A DNA stretch of 52,952 bases, from the IMG/VR virus record IMGVR_UViG_3300022934_002459, positions 1 through 52,952 of that record. One strand, written 5' to 3'. The translations under genes were made by a program, and so were the position numbers. The notes under the pieces are model-generated. The model was not told the DNA's origin. It did no database searches and worked only from the letters and a program-made list of their open reading frames with translations. Positions 6,839-15,391 of this stretch are shown piece by piece (the stretch's first letter is position 1; every line of letters begins with the position of its first letter). This stretch comes from a virus.

Positions 6839-7591
6839 TCATTTAATATAATGTAAAGGAACGTTTTTTTCCTTTGTGCTTTTAGGACCAAACTTAAAAA
6901 CTTTTCTGTCTTTTAATATTCTTCTATCTGTAGATGCATAATCTAATACTGTATTTTCTCTTAGATTTTTTTCTTTTTTAGTAGCAACAAGATATTCTAA
7001 ATCTGTAGTTTCATACCATTCTAATGAAGTATCTGGATATCCTATACCAACTGCCAGTGAAGGACAAAAGTCTATGCCTTTAGATAACTGTAGGACATCT
7101 TTCCAGTCTTGTTCTTCTTTATCATTATAGTAAAGATTTTGGCAAAAACCTGTCTTCAATCCTAACATGTTGGCTGCAAGCACCAATTGTCCTGAACTGA
7201 TACCAATACTTCGTTCTGCTGCTAGATCCATCCTGTCTTCAAAACCAATACTGACTACATTTGACGTAACATTGCCATGGGAGTCGCCGTGTATATCAGT
7301 TTGTGTCGTATATCCATAAATGAAAAGAGCCGGTGCTCCCATTTGAGTATTACGCATAGCACTATTATAGTCATATGCATGAAATCCCCAAACAAAATCG
7401 TCGTAAATATCTTTTAAAATATCTTTATTAGTTACGACTGCTAATGCAAAATGAACTTCATTTTGTTTAGAAGGTGCATTTATTGCTATTTCTATTAATC
7501 CATTAATTGTTTCTTCGTCAATATTTTGAGATGTCCAATTACGCTGGCACCTCCTACTTACATGCATTGCTTCTATTAACTTTTTTATCAT
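6839..7591 (-). CDS. Nitroreductase-family flavoprotein
   Basis: 250 residues. The N-terminal [20 protein letters not shown] and [15 protein letters not shown] blocks are the FMN-phosphate-binding Arg/Ser region of the nitroreductase fold. The middle [20 protein letters not shown] and the GFCQNLYYN and LAVGIGYPD strands match the second conserved half. Usual activity is FMN-dependent NAD(P)H oxidation of quinones or nitro compounds, but phage members have no proven substrate. It starts within the guaC stop (ATGA overlap). A shorter relative is encoded at 23497-24138. Confidence 0.8.
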   Translation of the reverse strand: MIKKLIEAMHVSRRCQRNWTSQNIDEETINGLIEIAINAPSKQNEVHFALAVVTNKDILKDIYDDFVWGFHAYDYNSAMRNTQMGAPALFIYGYTTQTDIHGDSHGNVTSNVVSIGFEDRMDLAAERSIGISSGQLVLAANMLGLKTGFCQNLYYNDKEEQDWKDVLQLSKGIDFCPSLAVGIGYPDTSLEWYETTDLEYLVATKKEKNLRENTVLDYASTDRRILKDRKVFKFGPKSTKEKNVPLHYIK

Positions 7592-8811
7592 TTGCCTATT
7601 GTACTCGATTCATACACCGAATTGTGTGTTTGTGTGCAACGAATAAATGTTGCACATTTACTTAGTTGTTTGAGTTTCATTGCACCTGCATAGGTACATG
7701 TACTACGCACACCTCCTAGAATTTCCTGCACTGTTCTAGCCACAGGACCTCTGTAAGGTACCAACACTGTGCGTCCTTCTGATGAACGATAATCTTTAAG
7801 TCCACCAAAATGCTTATCGTTTGCACTTTCACTACTCATACCGTAGAATTGTACGAATTTCTTTTTTTCAAAAACAGGCTGCATAGGAGGATCAAATTCT
7901 CCCTTTTCAACTGCTTCGAGTGCTTTTTGTCTTTCTTCTTCCGGCATGTCTTGCGGAAAGGGTTGCATCTTTGCTTCCATAGTTTGATATGTTTTGGTTA
8001 TTATTTCGCCACCGCCTTCATTGTGCCCAGCAAGCATGCCACCAAGCATAACAAAATCTGCACCGGCAGCAAAGGCCTTAGCGACATCTCCAGGGCAAGT
8101 ACACCCACCGTCAGCAATAATGTGACCCCCAAGTCCATGGGCGGCATCTGCACATTCGATAACTGCCGATAACTGCGGATATCCAACACCAGTTTGTATG
8201 CGAGTAGTGCAAACACTCCCGGGACCAATGCCCACTTTAACAATATCGGCTCCACTTAGAATTAACTCCTCTGTCATTTCTCTTGTAACAACATTGCCAG
8301 CAATAATTACTAGATCTGGAAATTCTTCTCTTACTTTGCGAACATGTGCTGCAAAGTGGTCGCTATAACCATTAGCAATATCCATACATACATATTTAAG
8401 TCTATAATCACATTCTTTCTTAACTTGAATAAGTTTGTTGTAATCACTGTCACTTGTGCCTATGCTCATAGCAACATTTTCTGTACGTTCTAAACCGTCC
8501 CCGTCTAAGTCTTCACCGTTAAAGTACACAATAAGTTCTTCTGCGCTGTAAGTCTTTACAAGACAAGTAAACATCTCACCTTCGGCAAGTTTATCTGCCA
8601 TACGCATAGTACCAACACCGTCCATGTTGCTTGCCATAATAGGAATACCAATATAATGTTCATGGATTGCATGATCAGGATAACCTGGTTTGTAATTTCT
8701 AAACTGAAACTTACGATTAAGTTTAACTTGCTTACGACTATGTAAGGTACTACGCTTTGGACGAATGAGCACATCTTTATAATCAAGTTTTAAATCTTCT
8801 TCTAAACGCAT
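7588..8811 (-). CDS. guaC: GMP reductase
   Basis: 407 residues. It aligns by eye with bacterial GuaC: it opens [20 protein letters not shown], has the IMP/GMP loop with catalytic Cys in GPGSVCTTR, then [39 protein letters not shown] and the flap region YGMSSESAN. It converts GMP to IMP with NADPH and so supports purine rebalancing alongside the phage ribonucleotide reductase. The protein is about 60 residues longer than the E. coli enzyme. Most of the excess is a charged insert, about residues 268-310, between the [12 protein letters not shown] loop and the [11 protein letters not shown] segment. Follows rpsU by 3 nt. Confidence 0.95.
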   Translation of the reverse strand: MRLEEDLKLDYKDVLIRPKRSTLHSRKQVKLNRKFQFRNYKPGYPDHAIHEHYIGIPIMASNMDGVGTMRMADKLAEGEMFTCLVKTYSAEELIVYFNGEDLDGDGLERTENVAMSIGTSDSDYNKLIQVKKECDYRLKYVCMDIANGYSDHFAAHVRKVREEFPDLVIIAGNVVTREMTEELILSGADIVKVGIGPGSVCTTRIQTGVGYPQLSAVIECADAAHGLGGHIIADGGCTCPGDVAKAFAAGADFVMLGGMLAGHNEGGGEIITKTYQTMEAKMQPFPQDMPEEERQKALEAVEKGEFDPPMQPVFEKKKFVQFYGMSSESANDKHFGGLKDYRSSEGRTVLVPYRGPVARTVQEILGGVRSTCTYAGAMKLKQLSKCATFIRCTQTHNSVYESSTIGK

Positions 8812-8814
8812 TTA

Positions 8815-9063
8815 TCAATAACCCATTTCTAACTTACGTTTTGCTTCATTTTTCTTATAACGTCTAATTGCTGCTTCTTTTGATTTACGGCGTTTAGTGC
8901 CTTTTGATTCGTAGAATTCACGTTTACGAAGTTCTTGAAGAATACCGTCTTCTGCAACTTTCTTCTTAAATCTGCGAAGTGCTTTGTTAACATCGTTATT
9001 GTGTACTTCCACATATAATCCGCGGAACTCGTTGTCCCCACGGCGTCTCATTTTATTAGCCAT
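8815..9063 (-). CDS. rpsU: Ribosomal protein bS21
   Basis: 82 residues. [20 protein letters not shown] followed by [20 protein letters not shown] and an Arg/Lys-rich tail is the bS21 family pattern (V-x(n)-A-L-R-R-F-K-K, R-x-R-E-x-Y-E-x-P/K). bS21 sits on the 30S platform near the anti-Shine-Dalgarno and influences start-site selection. Phage copies are known in pelagiphages and other marine phages and may replace the host protein. It has its own TTGACA/TATCAT promoter located inside the 3' end of the next gene. Confidence 0.95.
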   Translation of the reverse strand: MANKMRRRGDNEFRGLYVEVHNNDVNKALRRFKKKVAEDGILQELRKREFYESKGTKRRKSKEAAIRRYKKNEAKRKLEMGY

Positions 9064-9082
9064 TAATTACTCCATTTTTTAT

Positions 9083-9111
9083 ATGATAATATCAATTAGA
9101 AACTTTGTCAA
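9083..9111 (-). promoter_or_regulatory. Sigma70-type promoter for rpsU
   Basis: TTGACA (9111-9106), 17-nt spacer, TATCAT (9088-9083), 20 nt upstream of the rpsU start and overlapping the 3' end of the preceding gene. A good TGGAG ribosome site follows. Confidence 0.75.
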
Positions 9112-9478
9112 GTAAATTCTTTTCAAACCATGCAAGGTCATAAAATCTGTTTTTACTTATGTGATGAAATCCTACTCTATCTTCTTGTAGTGTATAATAT
9201 GTATTTGGTTGTGCAATTAAATGTGATACAAAATTTGTAGTTAACAAATCTAAATTGTCAACATCAATTATTGTTAAGTCTACCATTTTGCATAGTCTTA
9301 AAAACCAAGCAGGTTCTTCTTCTGTTCCTACATAAAGGTATATATTCACAGGAATATCAATTCTTCTTAAAATGTCCTGCAAATCTGTACGAAGATTTTG
9401 ACTTGGACAAATTAAAAGAATACTATAACAGTCGTTAGAAATAACATCAGGTGTGGTAATAATAGTTACGTCACTCAT
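9092..9478 (-). CDS. Conserved hypothetical protein, receiver-like fold possible
   Basis: 128 residues, no recognised family. Alternating strand/helix segments (CYSILLICPSQNLRTDLQDI, VNIYLYVG, LTIIDVDNLDLLTTNF) suggest a small Rossmann or receiver-like alpha/beta domain. The C-terminal part (GFHHISKNRFYDLAWFEKN) is aromatic-rich. It overlaps the large membrane protein gene by 8 nt. No catalytic motif is seen. Confidence 0.7.
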   Translation of the reverse strand: MSDVTIITTPDVISNDCYSILLICPSQNLRTDLQDILRRIDIPVNIYLYVGTEEEPAWFLRLCKMVDLTIIDVDNLDLLTTNFVSHLIAQPNTYYTLQEDRVGFHHISKNRFYDLAWFEKNLLDKVSN

Positions 9479-11654
9479 TGTCTTTTATACGCTGCCAAAT
9501 TGAATTTGCACTTTGTTCCTCATTTTGAGTGTAAGATTGCTCCCAAGGAAGTTCATCAATCTTACCTTTTATATATTGGTCTTTCCAAAATTTAATTGTC
9601 TGATCTGGATGAAGTTTTTTCCATTCTTGTTTGCTATTTTGATAACCTAGATCAGTTTCTAGTAATGCTAGTCTTTCAGTTCTTTTTTTTTGAATTACTG
9701 CTTCTGTATCTTTTTTAGATTCAGTGCTTTCATTATTAGTTTCATCTTCTTTTGCTTCAGGCTCTAATTCTATTGGTGTCGTTTCTTCTTCGGCCACAAC
9801 CACTCTTTCGGAAGAGTCTCTTCCCGAATCGGTGGCTCCAGTGGTATGTTCGCTAATAGTTGTTTCAACTTCTCCTCCGCTGTCAACTTTAAATCCCTTA
9901 TTTGCTACCATGCGCTCTGCCCTAGCACGATCGTAGTCTTTCCAATATTGCTTATCGTTTGGTTTTTGTTTTCTGTGAAATTCAAAAGTGTATTGGCTTG
10001 CGATTAGCAATAAAACGGCAAGCGGATCAAATACAAAAATAATTGTGATGATAACCCAACGCACTGCCTCTTCTAATACATCTCTGTCTGCGTCTTCATA
10101 GATAAATTCTGCAATGTATTTGATAGGACCTACTTCTGCTTCTAGCTTTCTGTACTCTGCCTCTATGGCATATTTTTGTTCAGTCATTTCATCAATCAAT
10201 GCATTTGCATCTCGAATACGCTGTGTCTGTTCGTCAATAATAGCATCTATGTCTGCACCACCATCGACTCTAATTCTATCTCTTAACCTCTGTATTAAAT
10301 CGTTACTTGCAGCAATTTGTGCATCTGCACCTTCACGAAGTTGTTTAATTGTATCTCGTGCTGCATTAATACGAGGATCATCTGCTTGACGCAAGGCAGT
10401 GATTTGCTCTTGTGCTGTTTGCCTTGCGCTCCTATTAGCAGGAATATCTGTGTTTAAAACTGTATCAATCTTATTCTGTATATCTTGTTTAGCAGTTTTA
10501 CTATCTTCAATTGCACTTGCTCTTATACTATCAATTGCATCTAATAAGTTTTGCTTACGTGTATTAATACTATCTGTCTGTGTTCCACGCAAATCTTTAA
10601 CTAGATCTGTCAAACGATTTCTTTCGTTATCTAGTGTTTGAGTTGCTTGTGCTCTTAAATCTGTTTCTTGTGACTGTAATTGTGCAATGCGATCTTGTTG
10701 TGCTTCTACCCATGCAGTTAATGCACGTCTAGTATTACCGCCGAACACTCCATCATCTGTTACACCAATGACTGCTTGTCCTTCACGAATTTTATCACGC
10801 TCTGTACTTTGTAATTTATTCGTTGTTACAACAATAGATTCTTCTATTGCTGCAATTCTAGTTTTTAAACTTTCAATTGCACTTGTGTCAATTTCTAAAT
10901 TAGAAATACGTTGTTCATATTCATTTGCTTGTGTGTTGATTCGTTCCAAATCTTCATCTAATTGTGCTATTTGGTCAATATATGGCTGTACTTGTTCTTC
11001 AATACTAGCAACACTTGTACCTTCAATTTCACTTCTTAAATCTGAAACAACACTGTTAAGTCTTGTTAACTCAGTATCAAGACTTTTTATTTCATCTTCA
11101 TAAACAGCAACTCTATCTTCTAATATAGTAAGTTGTGTCTGTATAATAGCATTCTGTTCATCTATGGCAGGTTGAATTCTTTGATAAGCACTGTCTATAC
11201 GTTCTTGTTCTTTATCAATTTGAGATTGAATGTCTGCATTTTGATTGCCTGTGCTTTCCTCTGCTTTCTGTATCTTTTGTTCAGCACGAACAACTAGCGA
11301 TTCTTGTCTTGCAATTTCAGTTTCTAGTCTTTCTACTTGTTCTACACTTTCAATACTTGCACTTGTTTGTTCGATATGTGCTTTTGACAAGAAGCCAAAA
11401 ATACCCATACTAGTAATAAACATAAGAACAACAACTGCAAGAGCAAGATAGGTCCTGAGCCACCACTTTGCTTGTGACCAATACCTATGTAGCCAAACCG
11501 CTGTAACCAGTTTGCCAATTTCAAGTGCACCGCCCATTACCATAATAGGTATAGCGGCAGCCGCAAATATTGCGACTAACCCTGCGATGCTATAATAAAT
11601 TGCTACTGCTGAAATTGCTAGTGCAGTAAAAAATACTAAAAAACCTAATGCCAT
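9471..11654 (-). CDS. Large membrane/coiled-coil protein with peptidoglycan-binding-like segment
   Basis: 727 residues. Residues 1-95 hold three hydrophobic segments (a run of FFTALAISAVAIYYSIAGLV, an Ala-rich stretch, and YLALAVVVLMFITSMGIFGF). A very long Gln/Glu-rich coiled coil covers about 95-520, interrupted near residue 300 by VTDDGVFGGNTRRALTAWV, a peptidoglycan-binding-domain-1-like core (D-G-x-F-G-x-x-T-x-x-A). A further transmembrane segment (WVIITIIFVFDPLAVLLLIA) lies near 540, followed by an acidic, low-complexity tail. The SleB-type hydrolase gene abuts it upstream with no gap. An envelope-spanning role in lysis or in remodelling the cell wall is plausible. Confidence 0.75.
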   Translation of the reverse strand: MALGFLVFFTALAISAVAIYYSIAGLVAIFAAAAIPIMVMGGALEIGKLVTAVWLHRYWSQAKWWLRTYLALAVVVLMFITSMGIFGFLSKAHIEQTSASIESVEQVERLETEIARQESLVVRAEQKIQKAEESTGNQNADIQSQIDKEQERIDSAYQRIQPAIDEQNAIIQTQLTILEDRVAVYEDEIKSLDTELTRLNSVVSDLRSEIEGTSVASIEEQVQPYIDQIAQLDEDLERINTQANEYEQRISNLEIDTSAIESLKTRIAAIEESIVVTTNKLQSTERDKIREGQAVIGVTDDGVFGGNTRRALTAWVEAQQDRIAQLQSQETDLRAQATQTLDNERNRLTDLVKDLRGTQTDSINTRKQNLLDAIDSIRASAIEDSKTAKQDIQNKIDTVLNTDIPANRSARQTAQEQITALRQADDPRINAARDTIKQLREGADAQIAASNDLIQRLRDRIRVDGGADIDAIIDEQTQRIRDANALIDEMTEQKYAIEAEYRKLEAEVGPIKYIAEFIYEDADRDVLEEAVRWVIITIIFVFDPLAVLLLIASQYTFEFHRKQKPNDKQYWKDYDRARAERMVANKGFKVDSGGEVETTISEHTTGATDSGRDSSERVVVAEEETTPIELEPEAKEDETNNESTESKKDTEAVIQKKRTERLALLETDLGYQNSKQEWKKLHPDQTIKFWKDQYIKGKIDELPWEQSYTQNEEQSANSIWQRIKDNE

Positions 11655-12176
11655 CTATTCCCACCTATAAAAAATATGCACACCAATCCTTCCTACTAAT
11701 TGTAAATCTTTTGCCCATCTAGGACTAACATACTTGGCATGATAGTGGGTAGCGCCTTCGGTAATACCTCTGTGCTTTCTATCCCAAATCATAAACCATG
11801 CAATTTGTTGTGCGTTTATCCAAGCATTTCGATCTTGGGGTTCGTCGCTTTTTCCATCACAATACCAACTGAATTGACATGCGTCACGAACCATAACCAT
11901 TTGGTTTGGATCTTTCCATGAAGGCTTTTGTTTTCCTTGTTTAACGACTTCGCAAATTGTGTTTGGATAACGTGTATCTTCAACACGATTCATCACAACA
12001 TCTGCAACTGCTACTTGGTCTGCGTAATTACTTCCCCTTGATTCATAATATATATTTAGTGCAAGACAATACTCTTGCGGATGTACTTCTTCGCTGTATA
12101 ACTCTGTTTTTTCTGTTGTTGCGTGTACACTTGTTGTAAGCATAACCGCAATTAAGCCTAAGATTACTCGTTTCAT
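11655..12176 (-). CDS. SleB/CwlJ-type cell-wall hydrolase (probable endolysin)
   Basis: 173 residues: signal peptide (MKRVILGLIAVMLTTSVHA), then the Hydrolase_2 domain with the catalytic-Glu block CLALNIYYESRGSNYADQ, VAVADVVMNRVEDTRYPNTI, the CQFSWYCDGKSDEP segment and GATHYHAKYVSPRWA. The family comprises lytic transglycosylase-like peptidoglycan hydrolases, and the secreted form fits a sec-dependent endolysin or a wall-remodelling enzyme. Its stop directly precedes the coiled-coil membrane protein start. No strong promoter is seen upstream; only a weak TTAAATA box lies near 12190. Confidence 0.88.
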   Translation of the reverse strand: MKRVILGLIAVMLTTSVHATTEKTELYSEEVHPQEYCLALNIYYESRGSNYADQVAVADVVMNRVEDTRYPNTICEVVKQGKQKPSWKDPNQMVMVRDACQFSWYCDGKSDEPQDRNAWINAQQIAWFMIWDRKHRGITEGATHYHAKYVSPRWAKDLQLVGRIGVHIFYRWE

Positions 12177-12228
12177 TTTTGCCTCGTTATATATTTAAGT
12201 GGTTTTTTGCATGTTTTTTATGCGTAGA

Positions 12229-12591
12229 TTAGTTTCTACGCATTTGTGCTATATCTTTAGCATCATCTTTCTTGTCTGCAAACACAGGAACCATATTGCT
12301 CTTATGCATTGTTGCAACACCTAACAATGTACGCTCGCCTGAATATACATTGCGTTCTTTTTGTGGTGCATGTCCGTCAATACGATCACTAGTTGGAACT
12401 GTGTTAGCACTTGGATTACTATAGTCTGGCATTGCATAACGGTAGTCTGAACCTTTGCCAGTATAGCCCATAGACGCAAGCCATGTTTCATGCTCTGCTT
12501 GCGCACGTTGTAGTCTTTTGTTTTTAGATTTTTTCTGCTTACGATTGTACTTGGTGGTGGTCATATAAGGACCTACAAGATGCATCGACAT
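12229..12591 (-). CDS. Conserved hypothetical basic protein
   Basis: 120 residues, not recognised. A Lys/Arg-rich N-terminal segment (KYNRKQKKSKNKRLQRAQAE) is followed by a polar region and an acidic C-terminal end. An AGGAG site 7 nt before the ATG at 12591 supports that start; a second Met at residue 10 (MTTTKYNRK) is possible. It has its own sigma70-type promoter, so it may be an early-expressed, nucleic-acid-binding protein. Confidence 0.75.
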   Translation of the reverse strand: MSMHLVGPYMTTTKYNRKQKKSKNKRLQRAQAEHETWLASMGYTGKGSDYRYAMPDYSNPSANTVPTSDRIDGHAPQKERNVYSGERTLLGVATMHKSNMVPVFADKKDDAKDIAQMRRN

Positions 12592-12622
12592 AATAAACTC
12601 CTAGTTGTGTTACTACTTGTTT

Positions 12623-12650
12623 AATATAGCATCTTAAAATTATTTGTCAA
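12623..12650 (-). promoter_or_regulatory. Sigma70-type promoter
   Basis: TTGACA (12650-12645), 16-nt spacer, TATATT (12628-12623), about 32 nt upstream of the gene that starts at 12591. Confidence 0.7.
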
Positions 12651-13206
12651 CCTCTTTAAATCTTACTAATACGCTATTTCTATCATAACCTCTTTGTGCA
12701 ACACTATGATAGGATATATCACTATTTTCAAATACAGTACAACTATTATTAATTAAAGGTAATTCAAGGACTGGCTTGCGTTTTTTATCATGTAATATTG
12801 TGCCTCCATCAGGACGGTCTGCTACGCTAAAAAAATATTGAAATGTAAAACTTCTTCCTTCGATATGATCCCATAAATCTCTATGTACTCTTTGAAGTTT
12901 CATCCATGGTCTGTCCTTTTTAAATACAGGTCCTTGATTATCTTGTCTAATTAGTGTTTTTGATTTAAATTTTTCCTGTAGTATTGGTGCAATATCTATA
13001 GCAAAAAAATCAAACAACTCTCCTTCCAACAAACCTTGCCACATACTCTCATTGTTGTAATTACGCCTTGTCATTTTTTCTTTTTTATATTCTGACTTTA
13101 TAAGTTTTTGGAATTCTAATGGAAACAGATCCTTAACTACAAAATGAAGGAAAGGATCTGTGTTAAACGGTTCCTGTAAAATTTTATCTCTTACATCAAC
13201 TATCAA
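12640..13206 (-). CDS. 2OG-Fe(II) oxygenase-like protein
   Basis: 188 residues. The double-stranded beta-helix ligand set is visible: H-x-D in QRVHRDLWDH, the distal His in DISYHSVAQ and the 2-oxoglutarate-binding Arg in RNSVLVRFK. A preceding sheet (SFTFQYFFSVADRPDGGTIL) fits. These enzymes hydroxylate proteins, nucleic acids or small molecules using Fe(II), O2 and 2-oxoglutarate. Phage targets are generally unknown. It overlaps the thermonuclease gene by 11 nt. Confidence 0.75.
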   Translation of the reverse strand: MIVDVRDKILQEPFNTDPFLHFVVKDLFPLEFQKLIKSEYKKEKMTRRNYNNESMWQGLLEGELFDFFAIDIAPILQEKFKSKTLIRQDNQGPVFKKDRPWMKLQRVHRDLWDHIEGRSFTFQYFFSVADRPDGGTILHDKKRKPVLELPLINNSCTVFENSDISYHSVAQRGYDRNSVLVRFKEVDK

Positions 13207-13633
13207 GAACTACAATACCCTCACGTAAAAGCTTTTCTCTGTTGGCCATGTGTTTCATTGCAATTTCTTCTTTGCTTCCGCCAAAGTATGCTACAGCATG
13301 TCCCTCTTCAATAAGTATGTCAGTGGCTCTTCTATCGTCGATAAGGAAGTCTCCCAAAATTCGTCCGAACTTACCTTTTTTATCTTCTCCGCTTTTATCA
13401 ATCTCTGTTTTGAGAATTTGAATAGATCCGACTGGCAGTAGTTCTTTGAGTCTAGATTTGCTTGCGAGTCCAAATGCTTTCTCCACTTTATCTCTTGTTC
13501 TAGATTCTGGAGTATCGATACCCATCATTCGTACTCTTTCTTTGTGCATCCAAACACCAAAACCTAAATCTATATCAATGTCAACAGTATCTCCATCAAC
13601 TACTCTTAAAATTTTACATTTATATTCATACAT
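13196..13633 (-). CDS. Staphylococcal-nuclease-like (thermonuclease) protein
   Basis: 145 residues, single SNase domain. Catalytic elements are present: RVVDGDTVDIDIDLGFG with Ca-binding Asp, RVRMMGIDTPESR with catalytic Arg and Glu/Asp, and the later GKFGRILGDF with the second Arg, then AYFGGSKEE. No signal peptide is seen, so it should act in the cytoplasm, for instance on host nucleic acid or in recombination. It overlaps the oxygenase downstream and the membrane protein upstream by 8-11 nt. Confidence 0.9.
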   Translation of the reverse strand: MYEYKCKILRVVDGDTVDIDIDLGFGVWMHKERVRMMGIDTPESRTRDKVEKAFGLASKSRLKELLPVGSIQILKTEIDKSGEDKKGKFGRILGDFLIDDRRATDILIEEGHAVAYFGGSKEEIAMKHMANREKLLREGIVVLDS

Positions 13634-13958
13634 TATCTGTATTCCCCCATAATTCCATTATTACTTCTCCAAATGCTTGTCCAAATATCCACATCAGAAT
13701 TAGCAAGTGGGCCACTATATATAACAACACTGGTATTACAACAAAACTCACCCAACGTGGTTTGTGTTCCAGCCAGTGTAATAACTGTTTGATCCTGTTC
13801 TTAACACCATCCATCAAATACTTTCCTACAACATAACGTATAATTCTCATTACAATTAGTATAGGTGAACTCAATACATCAAACAGTATCAAAAATAAAT
13901 CAACACTGACATCCACTATGGAATCAATATTGAACTTCTTTTTGATTTTTTGCCACAT
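13626..13958 (-). CDS. Small membrane protein
   Basis: 110 residues, unrecognised. Three hydrophobic segments are apparent: around residues 15-45 (VSVDLFLILFDVLSSPILIV), and two close together near 68-97 (VSFVVIPVLLYIVAHLLILM then WIFGQAFGEVIME), with a basic stretch between. It sits next to a second small membrane protein and near the cell-wall hydrolase, so a holin-like role is possible but not shown. Confidence 0.7.
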   Translation of the reverse strand: MWQKIKKKFNIDSIVDVSVDLFLILFDVLSSPILIVMRIIRYVVGKYLMDGVKNRIKQLLHWLEHKPRWVSFVVIPVLLYIVAHLLILMWIFGQAFGEVIMELWGNTDNV

Positions 13959-14152
13959 CAGTCAGATGAGAACATGCTGATCAGTTCTGGACCAAAACTC
14001 CCTGCTGCCCAACCTAGTGCTACAATAGCAATCACACCCATAACTAGCCATTTCATTTTGAAATCGTCTACGTCCATGCGTAATGCTACAAGTTCATTTC
14101 CAAGGATTCGAACACTTACTTCGAGTTTTCCTTTATCGTCTTGTTCTGACAT
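13958..14152 (-). CDS. Small single-pass membrane protein
   Basis: 64 residues: a polar N-terminal half that could form a short helix, then one membrane segment (WLVMGVIAIVALGWAAGSFG). The architecture resembles that of the 79-residue protein at 33777-34016. It may be a holin or phage-envelope helper. An AATAAATA late-type box lies about 28 nt upstream and a GAGAGGG ribosome site precedes the ATG. Confidence 0.72.
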   Translation of the reverse strand: MSEQDDKGKLEVSVRILGNELVALRMDVDDFKMKWLVMGVIAIVALGWAAGSFGPELISMFSSD

Positions 14153-14179
14153 AATAATGACCCTCTCTTATTATATGTG

Positions 14180-14187
14180 TATTTATT
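14180..14187 (-). promoter_or_regulatory. T4-late-type promoter (AATAAATA)
   Basis: AATAAATA on the minus strand between the porin terminator and the 64-residue membrane protein, separating these two transcription units. Confidence 0.5.
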
Positions 14188-14197
14188 GTTATAGTCA

Positions 14198-14226
14198 CAA
14201 AAAAAGAGCCCGGTGGACTCTTTTTA
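14198..14226 (-). terminator. Rho-independent terminator of the porin gene
   Basis: On the minus strand AAAAAGAG, an inner CC/GG pairing and CTCTTTTTTT form a stem with a T-run, 30 nt after the porin stop. The symmetrical A/T flanks would let it act on both strands, but only the porin gene reads into it. Confidence 0.8.
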
Positions 14227-14255
14227 AGCGAACGGCGTATAGCCTATCCCGTTTA

Positions 14256-15032
14256 TTAGAAACTAAAACTTACACCAACTGTTGGAGTAAGATCTTCTGA
14301 ATCTAGGTTGTAGTTTGCACCTGCTGTAACTTCAGCACCGCCGATTGCATAAACATACTCACCACCTACGTTTTGTAGCGTGTCATCTTGGTCGCCGTTT
14401 AGGTATGCTGTGATACCACCTGTTTCAACTGTACCTTCGAAGCCAATGTTTTCAGCGTCTAGATCATATGAAAAAGCACCGCCTACTAAAATTGAACCTA
14501 GTGTAAGACCACTAACACCTGCACCTAGTACAGTGTTTTCTGTGTCCATATTATAGTCACCTGCTGCTGTTACATCAAGACCTGCTACACCCAATGTGTA
14601 TGCACCTTGAATGTTGCTGATGTCTGTTACATCTGTTGTCCAGTCTGTAAAGCCAATTGCAACTTCTGCTGCACCTGCTGTTACTTTGACTGATTCAGTC
14701 ATTGCTGGTGCTGCTAGTGTGTGGTTGCCTTCTGCATCTGGCATAACACCATTGTCGTCACCAATTGCGATTCCAATAGCGTTTACAGTTGTACCAACTG
14801 TCCAACTATCAAGGACTACTGAATTTCCATCTGTTGCTGAAAAATCTAAATCGATATCTGCTGCACCTGCAACATCAATACCTAAGTCTAGACCCATTGC
14901 TCCACCCCAGTCGTCATTAGCGTCTTGGGTAAAATCTAGTTCTACTTCACCTGAAATAACTGGTGTTACTTCTTGTGCATAGGCTGATCCTGCAAATAAA
15001 AGTGCTACTATAATACTAAATACTTTGCGCAT
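14256..15032 (-). CDS. Outer-membrane porin-like beta-barrel protein
   Basis: 258 residues. A signal peptide ending AGSAYA-Q is followed by roughly a dozen alternating amphipathic strands with short Asp/Asn/Gly turns (e.g. GLDLGIDVAGAADIDLDFSA, GVAGLDVTAAGDYNMDTENT, GGAEVTAGANYNLDSED), and the chain ends SFSF. The terminal Phe is the BAM-recognition signal of outer-membrane barrels. The protein is acidic, as in marine porins. It forms an isolated unit: late-type promoter, leader hairpin, good AAAGGA ribosome site, and terminator. A phage porin could alter nutrient uptake or block receptors against superinfection. Barrel assignment is confident; pore activity is inferred. Confidence 0.8.
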   Translation of the reverse strand: MRKVFSIIVALLFAGSAYAQEVTPVISGEVELDFTQDANDDWGGAMGLDLGIDVAGAADIDLDFSATDGNSVVLDSWTVGTTVNAIGIAIGDDNGVMPDAEGNHTLAAPAMTESVKVTAGAAEVAIGFTDWTTDVTDISNIQGAYTLGVAGLDVTAAGDYNMDTENTVLGAGVSGLTLGSILVGGAFSYDLDAENIGFEGTVETGGITAYLNGDQDDTLQNVGGEYVYAIGGAEVTAGANYNLDSEDLTPTVGVSFSF

Positions 15033-15066
15033 AATATTTTCCTTTATTTGTTATGTGTTAAAATAA

Positions 15067-15095
15067 GTGGGCAAGAAGAACCATTTCTTGCCCAC
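15067..15095 (-). other. Perfect 11-bp hairpin at the expected 5' end of the porin mRNA
   Basis: GTGGGCAAGAA / TTCTTGCCCAC with a 7-nt loop begins about 5 nt downstream of the TATAAATA box, so it would cap the porin transcript and could stabilise it. The following CTTATTTT means it might alternatively be the terminator of the genes at 15173-15921. Confidence 0.7.
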
Positions 15096-15099
15096 GTTT

Positions 15100-15107
15100 T
15101 ATTTATA
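15100..15107 (-). promoter_or_regulatory. T4-late-type promoter (TATAAATA) of the porin gene
   Basis: Exact TATAAATA on the minus strand, 68 nt before the porin start. No TTGACA-like -35 is present. The rest of 15108-15172 shows only a weak GTTG/CAAC dyad. Confidence 0.7.
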
Positions 15108-15172
15108 TAAACCTCATGCTGCAACTGCACAATTAGTAAACCAATATTTACATTTGTTGCAAATATACAACA

Positions 15173-15391
15173 CTATCCGCCTACATAAATTTTCTTCTTA
15201 GGACGATACCAAACTTTTTGTTCGTGTAATCTCCCTAATAAATTTTGTATGTCTCGCATCTCTTGTTTAAGTTCTGCGTGGTCTTCACCTTGCATCAAAC
15301 GCAACCCTCTGCGTCCTGCTTTTGCTGTAAGAGCTTTTTCAATTATGTCAATGTCTCTTACAGTTAGTTCAAACTTTAGATTTGGTTTCAT
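15173..15391 (-). CDS. Conserved hypothetical protein
   Basis: 72 residues, unrecognised. Mostly helical (VRDIDIIEKALTAKAGRRGL, DHAELKQEMRDIQNLLGRLH) with a basic tail (RPKKKIYVGG). It starts inside the 3' end of the preceding gene (23-nt overlap). The length and codon use look like a genuine small phage gene. Confidence 0.65.
   Translation of the reverse strand: MKPNLKFELTVRDIDIIEKALTAKAGRRGLRLMQGEDHAELKQEMRDIQNLLGRLHEQKVWYRPKKKIYVGG

Noticed and set aside
8001-8255. Minus-strand ORF in another frame inside guaC
   Set aside because: guaC is complete and conserved through this stretch.
10687-11103. Plus-strand ORF of 138 codons opposite the coiled-coil gene
   Set aside because: Ser/Ala/Leu-rich antisense shadow of a Glu/Gln/Arg-rich gene; no start signal.
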